Positions 57,919 to 64,000 of a stretch of DNA of 64,000 bases are shown one piece after another. Location of the stretch: the NCBI GenBank assembly GCA_017542245.1, contig JAFXXN010000107.1, forward strand, positions 62,001-126,000. The letters are read 5' to 3'. Numbering within the stretch: the stretch's first letter is position 1; each line of letters opens with the position of its first letter. This DNA comes from Lachnospiraceae bacterium (GTDB lineage: Bacteria > Bacillota > Clostridia > Lachnospirales > Lachnospiraceae). Position numbers and translations under genes: made by a program. Under the pieces are notes generated by a model that was not told the origin of the DNA, made no database searches, and saw nothing but the letters and a program-made list of their open reading frames with translations.

Positions 57919-59805
57919 ATGAAAAAAAAGAGTTTCAAGAAAATATCAGCTTTATTCATAGCCGGAATCCTTGCCTTATCCTGTACAGAGCCTCTTAGTG
58001 TCAAAGCTAAACTACCTGTCACTGTTTCCGGAAGGTATGAAGAAGATGCAAACAGATCCCTTCCCGGTTTCACTTATGCTCTGAATTCGGTACATAAAGT
58101 TGACGGAAGACAGGGGATTGCCTGTGAGAACGAAGAATTTTATGTTAGCGGCAGTACTTCTCTCTCCCACTACGATAAAGACTGGAACTTAGTGGCAAGT
58201 AACAGTACTCCGTTTGAAGAATTTTCAAAAGACACTTCTGTTAATCATATCGGTGATATAGATGTATATAACGGCGAGATATATGCCGGAGTTGAATATT
58301 TCATGGAGGGTAAAGCCTCGGATATACAGATTGCTATCTATGATGCTGAAACTTTAAAACTCAAAAGATACTATTCGTTTGCGCCGGAAAGCGGGCAGAC
58401 CGAATGCTCCGGGATAACTGTAGATGCAGACAATCATTCTGTATGGATGTGTGCCTGGGAAGACGGCGAAAGCGGAAGATACCTTTACAGATATAATCTT
58501 GATACCGGTGAATATCTCGGAAAATATCACCTTCAATGTCCGCCCCAGTGGATACAGGGCATAGTATATTATGACGGCTGGATCTATATAACTGCCGACG
58601 ACGGAACTGCCGATGACGGAGAACCCGATCATATTTACAGATGTCTCGTAGATCTTAATAAGACATCCTTCAACGTAATCCTGGAACGAACTTTGGATGA
58701 TGTAATACTTCAGGGAGAAATAGAAGGCATCTCCGTTGACAGGGAAAATAAGCGGATGCTTGTCAGCTACAACAGAGGTTCACAGATTGTCCTTGGGATG
58801 GTTAAAGGTTTCTACGATGGATATACCGAAGAAATACACGAAATATTTACCTACGATATGGCAAGGAATTTTAGGGAACTGGACTATTCCCTTGATGACT
58901 ACTGGGTAAATAAACCCGCAAAAATAAAAAAGAGTGCAGATGTGTTTTTCGTGCTTCCAACAGTAAATATGAAGAATTTTTCCCCTGATAACGACGACAT
59001 TCTCAGTAAAAGAAATGCCACCAGATATTATCTGACATACAATATGGAAAAAGCTATTGCAGAATATTCCGCCAATGTATTTGCTCCGCTGTACAGGCAG
59101 GCTACTCTGGGCAGCTGTATGAAAGACGGTAATTTACTTCTCTGTCTTGATGAAGAATATCTGTCAACTTTAGATTATTTCGATATAGCTTACGCTGATA
59201 TAAAAAATGCATTCGAGTACTATCTTGAGAATTTAAATGATGGCAGAGGTATTGTTCTTTTCGGATATTCCCAAGGTGGTGAAATGATTAAGCGACTTCT
59301 CTCCGAATACGGCGAAGATAAACGTTTCACCGATAAATATATAGCTGCATATATTATCGGAGCTCCCGTTACCGAGTCTTACATGGCGGCAAATCCTTAT
59401 CTAAAAGCAGCGAAAGGTAAAAAGGATACCGGAGTTATCGTAAGCTTTAATGCGGTAGATGCCCGTCTTAAATATACCGGAGAAAAAGAGATATCCATCA
59501 ATCCGCTAAATTGGAAGACAAGCAGTAAAAAAGCCGACGCTTCTCTTAACAAAGGATATGTATCATATGATACATATGGGAAAGTATCCAAAAAGATTCC
59601 AAATTATTGCGGCGCCTACATAGATAAAAAGACAGGCAAGCTGGTTGTTACCGATATTGAAGATCAGGATGCTCTTTATGAAACAGATACAAAATTTTTT
59701 GAAAAAGGAGATTATCATTTATATGAACTTTCCTTCTTCTGTCAGAACCTGAAAAAGAATATCGCAACAAGAATAAAAACATACAACTCAAGACTTTCCT
59801 CATAA
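57919..59805 (+). CDS. secreted beta-propeller / DUF3089-type hydrolase fusion
   Basis: 628 residues, signal peptide (MKKKSFKKISALFIAGILAL). Residues about 35-300 consist of short beta repeats (FYVSGSTSLSHYDKDWNLV, IDVYNGEIYAGVE, GITVDADNHSVWMC, QGIVYYDGWIYIT, EGISVDRENKRM) that look like a propeller. Residues about 340-628 match DUF3089 (alpha/beta hydrolase): ADVFFVLPTVN, ANVFAPLYRQATL, and nucleophile elbow FGYSQGGEM. The Ser is therefore a likely catalytic residue. AAAGTGAGG precedes the ATG. No recognised co-operon gene. Substrate unknown. Confidence 0.82.
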   Translation: MKKKSFKKISALFIAGILALSCTEPLSVKAKLPVTVSGRYEEDANRSLPGFTYALNSVHKVDGRQGIACENEEFYVSGSTSLSHYDKDWNLVASNSTPFEEFSKDTSVNHIGDIDVYNGEIYAGVEYFMEGKASDIQIAIYDAETLKLKRYYSFAPESGQTECSGITVDADNHSVWMCAWEDGESGRYLYRYNLDTGEYLGKYHLQCPPQWIQGIVYYDGWIYITADDGTADDGEPDHIYRCLVDLNKTSFNVILERTLDDVILQGEIEGISVDRENKRMLVSYNRGSQIVLGMVKGFYDGYTEEIHEIFTYDMARNFRELDYSLDDYWVNKPAKIKKSADVFFVLPTVNMKNFSPDNDDILSKRNATRYYLTYNMEKAIAEYSANVFAPLYRQATLGSCMKDGNLLLCLDEEYLSTLDYFDIAYADIKNAFEYYLENLNDGRGIVLFGYSQGGEMIKRLLSEYGEDKRFTDKYIAAYIIGAPVTESYMAANPYLKAAKGKKDTGVIVSFNAVDARLKYTGEKEISINPLNWKTSSKKADASLNKGYVSYDTYGKVSKKIPNYCGAYIDKKTGKLVVTDIEDQDALYETDTKFFEKGDYHLYELSFFCQNLKKNIATRIKTYNSRLSS

Positions 59806-59856
59806 ATGTCAATATCACCGCATCTTCTTTCATTCATGGCTTTAACCACGACTTAA

Positions 59857-59919
59857 AACAAAGATATCCCCTACCTTCGCTATACAAAGAGGTGGGGGAT
59901 ATCTTCAATTTTGTTATAA
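59857..59919 (-). repeat. palindromic intergenic repeat, copy 4
   Basis: Minus strand TATAACAAAATTGAAGATATCCCC, loop holding TAGCGAAGG, GGGGATATC, TTTGTT. Arms and loop match copy 1 at 9007-9060. It lies between two convergent genes. Confidence 0.7.
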
Positions 59920-59923
59920 TTTA

Positions 59924-61675
59924 TTAATAAATCAAAGGCATCTGATATTCTTTCTCATAAATATCCTTCCAAAGATTATAATTCTGCTCTTTAAGCTTTT
60001 CCACTCTGAGTTTATACGGAAGCGTTGTATCCGGATACAACGGCTCAGAGATATGAACTGTATACTCTTGGACGAAGTAACCGTCCTCTCCCAAGATATC
60101 AGAGTCTCTCATAACTATGAAGCACGGAAGCACAGGAACATTGCTTTTAGCTGCAAATACGAATGCACCCTCCTTCAGAGGCTTAGGCTTTCTGTAATTC
60201 CACCACATACTCTGCTCCGGATAAACCAGAACAAAATGTCCCTTTTGCAAAAGCTTGATAGTAGATTTCATAAACTTCTTCATGGTTGTATAATTCGATG
60301 ATAGAGGAAGGGTATTACAGTTTCTCATCATAAAACCATAGAAGCCCGGGAACGATGTATAATTTCCCTCACGGATGACCCTGTAAAATGTTCTTTTAGG
60401 CTTATTTGCGGCATCATAAACCAACTGGATTGCAAAGCTGTCAAATGCATTAAAGTGGTTACATGTAATGACCGCTCCGCTGTTAAGATTCCTGAAGTTT
60501 TCTATGCCGATCATATCCTTTATAATAAGCTTCTTTTCATTTACAAGTTTTCGAACAAGTTTTCTTGCAAGTCCAAATGCAATTTTTGTCAAAAGCTTCT
60601 TTATCGGATTACGTCTGAAATAATCAATATCTTCAGGATTGAGTACTTTTGAAGGCGGATCATCCTCAACATCTTCATCAAATCTTTTCGCAAGTTCGTA
60701 CTCCCTTATCTTTTTAACAATAGCAACCCTGTCGGAAGCCCTTTTCTTTTTATTTAAAAAATTCTGATAGTTGTTCTCATTATCAGCCTCTTTTACAGCT
60801 AAAGCAACAAGATTTTCATAGCGTTTCTTATCGTTTACGATATTCTCCGGCCTGTAATCTTCTATTTCTTTAAGAATCTCATTATATACCGAAGTCTTTT
60901 CTGCATAGCTGTAATAAATATCCGCATAAGGACAGTCTCTATAATGCCAGGGTTTTTCAAACATTATGTAATGGAAAATACCTACCTCATTAACCGGACA
61001 TGGAAGGTCGAACATAGTCTCGTAATTCCACCTCTGGTCTATAAATAGAACATGATCCTTGCATATAAGATTCAGGTAATCCTCATCCTGCGTTACTACG
61101 AAATCATATTGTTGAAGAAGTCCCATAAAACGGTTCAAAACCCTATGAGAGCGCCATTCCTTTGAATTGATAAGTAATACTCCGCAATTAAAGAAATTAT
61201 TCCTTGATACTCCTACACACTTTTCAACATAGTTTCCAAACTCATCAACCTGAACCATTGCCTGTTCATGACAGGCTGCAAGATAATGATTTGAAACATC
61301 TGTATTATAAAGGACCGAGATATCTCCCTGTACAATTGTGTCTGAGTCAATGTATAATGCCTTATCAAGTTCAGGATGCATATCTGCAATGAAAAGACGA
61401 TAGTATGTTGTTACAGAATAATAATCTCTAAGAGGAAGATCGTGAGAAAGGGTACTCAAATAATCCGAGACATCCTCAAAGAAAAATGTGAATCCCGGTT
61501 TGGCAAGGCGCTTTACCAGTTCCTTCGATTCCTCATGAAGGCCTCCGTGCAGGAGATGTATATGATAGTCGTAGTTTTTTGAAGCATTCTCTATGAGAGA
61601 ATACATTGAAACTATAACATATTTTAAAAATGTTTCATCAAAAGCATAAAAAATTTCAATTATTGGTTTGATCAT
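59924..61675 (-). CDS. GT8 glycosyltransferase fused to PlsC-type acyltransferase
   Basis: 583-residue bifunctional protein. Residues 1-260 are a family 8 glycosyltransferase, with the metal-binding DSD (110-112), NNFFNCGVLLIN and a conserved FHY-x-x-x-x-K-P-W-H-Y end. A charged helical linker (about 265-345) joins to a PlsC/LPLAT domain (about 360-583) with the HX4D catalytic pair (H407, D412 in NHFNAFD) and the acceptor motif YPEQ (485-488). No signal peptide; membrane-associated on the cytoplasmic side is likely. Downstream of separate GT8 and PlsC genes in the same operon. It probably makes an acylated glycolipid or glycan (inference). Confidence 0.92.
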   Translation of the reverse strand: MIKPIIEIFYAFDETFLKYVIVSMYSLIENASKNYDYHIHLLHGGLHEESKELVKRLAKPGFTFFFEDVSDYLSTLSHDLPLRDYYSVTTYYRLFIADMHPELDKALYIDSDTIVQGDISVLYNTDVSNHYLAACHEQAMVQVDEFGNYVEKCVGVSRNNFFNCGVLLINSKEWRSHRVLNRFMGLLQQYDFVVTQDEDYLNLICKDHVLFIDQRWNYETMFDLPCPVNEVGIFHYIMFEKPWHYRDCPYADIYYSYAEKTSVYNEILKEIEDYRPENIVNDKKRYENLVALAVKEADNENNYQNFLNKKKRASDRVAIVKKIREYELAKRFDEDVEDDPPSKVLNPEDIDYFRRNPIKKLLTKIAFGLARKLVRKLVNEKKLIIKDMIGIENFRNLNSGAVITCNHFNAFDSFAIQLVYDAANKPKRTFYRVIREGNYTSFPGFYGFMMRNCNTLPLSSNYTTMKKFMKSTIKLLQKGHFVLVYPEQSMWWNYRKPKPLKEGAFVFAAKSNVPVLPCFIVMRDSDILGEDGYFVQEYTVHISEPLYPDTTLPYKLRVEKLKEQNYNLWKDIYEKEYQMPLIY

Positions 61676-61704
61676 TGTTTGGACCTATCGCTTATAATAT
61701 TGGT

Positions 61705-62523
61705 TCAGTATAACTTCTTTATTCTAATATATTCCTTATATATATCATCAAACTGATGATACTTGAATACTTTGTGTACTCTCTTAATATCCCACTGCTT
61801 TATATTATCTGTATGTGGGTAAGGCAGATAAAACAGTCTTTTTGAAAAATGTCTTATAACCGTCCATTTATGAAGGAATTTCTGATCGTTAAAACGCTGC
61901 TTCAGCATTTTCTTCCTGGTAGTCGATCTTATAAGTGCACTCTGATCTGCAAACACAAGCTTTTTTCTTTTAATCCAGCATCGTGCCTTTTTAAACAATC
62001 CGTTTTTCTTATCTTCGGCTATATTAAACAAAAGCACTCCTGCATTAATATAATTAGGTTTTATAAGATATTTCCCATAATGATCCCTGGCTGCAGCATA
62101 TTCATATCCGGAAATATCAACATCGTATAAAAGATGAATGTCCCGGTTGAAGAAAATATCCGCATCCAGATACAGAAGCTTATCAGGAATATTAGGAACA
62201 AGATCTGCAAAAAGTCTTATAAGAGTGTAGGGTGAACAATAAGCACTCTCATTTGGGCAGCCTGCAAAATGCTTCTTATAATATTTATCGACTCTTATGG
62301 CATTTACGGAATTTTCCGAATTATACGATTTTATCACTGAATCATATATACTTATCTGTCTTTCGGTAATTGCAGTGTATTTTGCATCTATATCCTTTAG
62401 TTCCATTGTAAAAATGTAAAAGCAAAACGGTTCTGCGGATTTAGTTCGCATAAGTATCGACAGGGTACATGTCAGGATTCCGTCAAAAACACCTTCATTT
62501 CCGCAAAATAGAACATTAACCAT
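61705..62523 (-). CDS. GT8-family glycosyltransferase
   Basis: 272 residues of glycosyltransferase family 8 with the DXD motif in YLDADIFFNRD (about 117-127) and NAGVLLFNI. ATG at 62523 overlaps the stop of the PlsC gene by one base; a TTG at 62526 is rejected. GAGG lies upstream. It parallels the GT8 half of the fused gene 29 bp downstream, which suggests a second sugar addition. Cytoplasmic. Confidence 0.92.
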   Translation of the reverse strand: MVNVLFCGNEGVFDGILTCTLSILMRTKSAEPFCFYIFTMELKDIDAKYTAITERQISIYDSVIKSYNSENSVNAIRVDKYYKKHFAGCPNESAYCSPYTLIRLFADLVPNIPDKLLYLDADIFFNRDIHLLYDVDISGYEYAAARDHYGKYLIKPNYINAGVLLFNIAEDKKNGLFKKARCWIKRKKLVFADQSALIRSTTRKKMLKQRFNDQKFLHKWTVIRHFSKRLFYLPYPHTDNIKQWDIKRVHKVFKYHQFDDIYKEYIRIKKLY

Positions 62524-63302
62524 CAATTTTCCTCTTTTTTTATGTACTCAATCACACTGATATCTGAATTCTTTGCCAGTTCACACATCTTCGAATAAAC
62601 TTTATCCCGAAGGGCCTTACGGTTCAGCTTTGGACTACCCTCTTTCTCAGGAAAGAATGGTCCTTCAATGTAAGTTACCATTTTAGGCTGTTTCCTGAAC
62701 CTGGTCTTCTTGTATGTATTAACAAAACAAAAAACAGGTGCCTGTAAATTTACCGGATACAGGAATGATGTGTCAACAAAAGGTCTTATTCCGGTATAGT
62801 AAGGCCAGATATGTGCCTCCGGATATATAACTAACGGATTCCCTGCGGATACTTTGTTGTTGATGGCCGCTAAAAAGTTTTTATAGGCAGCCTTATCATC
62901 AGGAATCGGAAGACCTCCTAGGGACGGCACCATCTTTCCAAAAACCGGTACATTCAGATTATTCGGATGAACTATAATATATGTCCTTCTCGGAAATGTC
63001 AGTCTTGTCTGTAAGAGTGCATCCCCTAAAGCTTGCGTATGATTCCCATACAGGAATATACCCTGCTTTTTAAAAGGAGTCAGTTTATCCTTACCTATTA
63101 TCTTCTGCCTAAAGACAATCCGACCATATAAAACAACTATCGGATACATTATGATCCTATAGCAAACGAATCCCATAAATCTCTTAAACAAAGATTTTCT
63201 CTCGTAATCATAGGATCCGGTAATTATGGGCGGTGTAGTAGTAAAAGTGGAAAATTCATCATGGAGTTCATCGGTAAAGTATATAACTTTTCTTTTATCC
63301 AT
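62523..63302 (-). CDS. PlsC-like 1-acylglycerol-3-phosphate acyltransferase family protein
   Basis: 259 residues with a membrane-proximal helix (VCYRIIMYPIVVLYG) and an LPLAT fold. The catalytic block reads NHTQALGD, with H88 and D94 separated by five residues instead of the usual four (HX4D). The acceptor block is YPEAHIWPY. The extra residue could affect activity or reflect a variant subfamily. First gene of the operon, coupled by stop/start overlap to the GT8 gene. Possible acyl-transfer partner in glycolipid formation. Confidence 0.85.
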   Translation of the reverse strand: MDKRKVIYFTDELHDEFSTFTTTPPIITGSYDYERKSLFKRFMGFVCYRIIMYPIVVLYGRIVFRQKIIGKDKLTPFKKQGIFLYGNHTQALGDALLQTRLTFPRRTYIIVHPNNLNVPVFGKMVPSLGGLPIPDDKAAYKNFLAAINNKVSAGNPLVIYPEAHIWPYYTGIRPFVDTSFLYPVNLQAPVFCFVNTYKKTRFRKQPKMVTYIEGPFFPEKEGSPKLNRKALRDKVYSKMCELAKNSDISVIEYIKKEEN

Positions 63303-63461
63303 CCCCTCATTCCATCCTTTACTGGCAGTTATTTTTATAAATGTATAAAAACCTTTAGTTACTAACCCATAACATTCTTATTATACTCAAAGAAAAAAAT
63401 TTTTCAACCACCAGTTTTGTGGATATGCCAAAAAAATCTTTTAAGAATATCATAAGAAGTG

Positions 63462-63490
63462 TTTACAAGCAGATAAAAAAAGTGTAGAAT
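63462..63490 (+). promoter_or_regulatory. sigma-A-like promoter
   Basis: TTTACA, 17 bp, TAGAAT upstream of the gene at 63543. The 240-bp spacer with the divergent PlsC gene otherwise shows no feature. Confidence 0.6.
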
Positions 63491-63542
63491 GTATAAAATG
63501 TGATATTGGGGAAAGAAGTATTAAGGATAGGAACATTTCGAA

Positions 63543-64000
63543 ATGAACGCAATAACAGTTATCAGAGACAAATTTAGAAAAATAAGGCAAATATCGGGAA
63601 GCCACTTTATTTTTTCGGTACTTGCAGCTTTTTTGATAACAGGCATAGCTGTTTTAAGACTTCCGTTAAAATCCAAGATTCTCCCGATGATCGACTGGAT
63701 TTTCGTATTTCTTCCCACACTTACTATACTTTTTTTATTCTATGCTTCAATAGAAAGAACAAAGCGTTCGGTTTTCTTATTCATAAAGTTTCTGTATTAT
63801 CTATGCTCACCCTTCATCCTCATGTTTATATGTGATGCTTTGTTTGACCCTAACAAGGCAAATACGTATTCTGAGAACTTTTTCAGCCGTTTCTTTCCCC
63901 TTTGGATAGTCATATGGCTGTTTGGAATAATTGCTCTTAAAGCTTTGGCATGGCTGTTAGAATTTACCGCCAAAAAGGTGTTTGCAGATGAAAACCCGGC
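63543..64000 (+). CDS. polytopic membrane protein, 5' part only (possible LTA-synthase-like)
   Basis: The first 152 codons are visible, open to the window edge. Four membrane segments are seen (FIFSVLAAFLITGIAVL, WIFVFLPTLTILFLFYAS, FLFIKFLYYLCSPFILMFIC, PLWIVIWLFGIIALKALAW). A polytopic start before a large domain is typical of LtaS/sulfatase-family envelope enzymes, but the diagnostic part lies outside the window, so this is a guess. ATG follows AGGATAGG at weak spacing. It is divergent from the glycolipid-like operon. Confidence 0.7.
   Translation, partial: MNAITVIRDKFRKIRQISGSHFIFSVLAAFLITGIAVLRLPLKSKILPMIDWIFVFLPTLTILFLFYASIERTKRSVFLFIKFLYYLCSPFILMFICDALFDPNKANTYSENFFSRFFPLWIVIWLFGIIALKALAWLLEFTAKKVFADENP

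Noticed and set aside
1-64000. tRNA, rRNA, CRISPR array, transposase or phage genes
   Set aside because: None was seen on either strand; intergenic gaps are short and accounted for by promoters, terminators, the riboswitch and the palindromic repeats.

Overview
The window looks like a chromosomal segment from a Gram-positive anaerobe of the Lachnospiraceae type (Butyrivibrio, Roseburia and relatives). This is inferred from content: AT-rich DNA, strong AGGAGG ribosome-binding sites, sigma-A-like promoters, DUF1836, DUF4317 and DUF5688 proteins, the TIGR03960-TIGR03936-RNase G operon, a PurO-type IMP cyclohydrolase, Big2-rich secreted proteins and a GH5 cellulase. No rRNA, tRNA, CRISPR array, phage or transposase gene was seen.

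Layout. 1-1.7 kb: end of purine synthesis as two separate proteins, stand-alone AICAR transformylase (cut by the window edge) and PurO cyclohydrolase. 1.8-3.1 kb: a secreted DUF4430 protein behind a cobalamin riboswitch with its own promoter. 3.2-7.1 kb: radical SAM / DUF2344 / RNase G operon. 7.2-10 kb: chemoreceptor and a zinc-ribbon membrane protein. 10-15.3 kb: a large Big2 surface protein, a DUF1836 regulator and a small acidic-tailed membrane protein. 15.5-24.7 kb: PcrA helicase, a flippase-like membrane protein, another acidic-tailed small protein, two tandem paralogous secreted proteins and MraY. 24.8-30.6 kb: CotH-family lipoprotein with HflX, a secreted protein, DUF5688 and two small hypotheticals. 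30.7-35 kb: amino-sugar block glmM-gntR-nagB plus a PTS EIIC-like permease. 35.2-40.3 kb: a 51-residue membrane peptide, a cytosolic sugar-binding-fold/GGDEF protein, and a metal resistance operon (SmtB-like sensor, free HMA protein, P-type ATPase) with a clear operator. 40.4-45.5 kb: rfbC-glf-GH5-galK. 45.6-50.2 kb: O-antigen-ligase-like polymerase, DUF4317, GHL10 hydrolase. 50.3-55.2 kb: TetR, MMPL transporter and heptad-repeat partner. 55.5-59.8 kb: a Big2/solute-binding fusion, a DUF3592-like membrane protein and a propeller/DUF3089 hydrolase fusion. 59.9-63.3 kb: an operon with PlsC, GT8 and a GT8-PlsC fusion. 63.5 kb to the end: start of a polytopic membrane protein.

How the genes fit together. 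Much of the window serves the envelope: amino-sugar supply, lipid II (MraY), rhamnose and galactofuranose precursors, a glycan polymerase, glycolipid-type acyl/glycosyl transfer, and many secreted adhesin-like or hydrolytic proteins. The points most worth follow-up are the riboswitch-controlled DUF4430 protein, the side-by-side split and fused GT8/PlsC genes, and a family of palindromic intergenic repeats that share the core ATAACAAAAT(A/T)GAAGAT.
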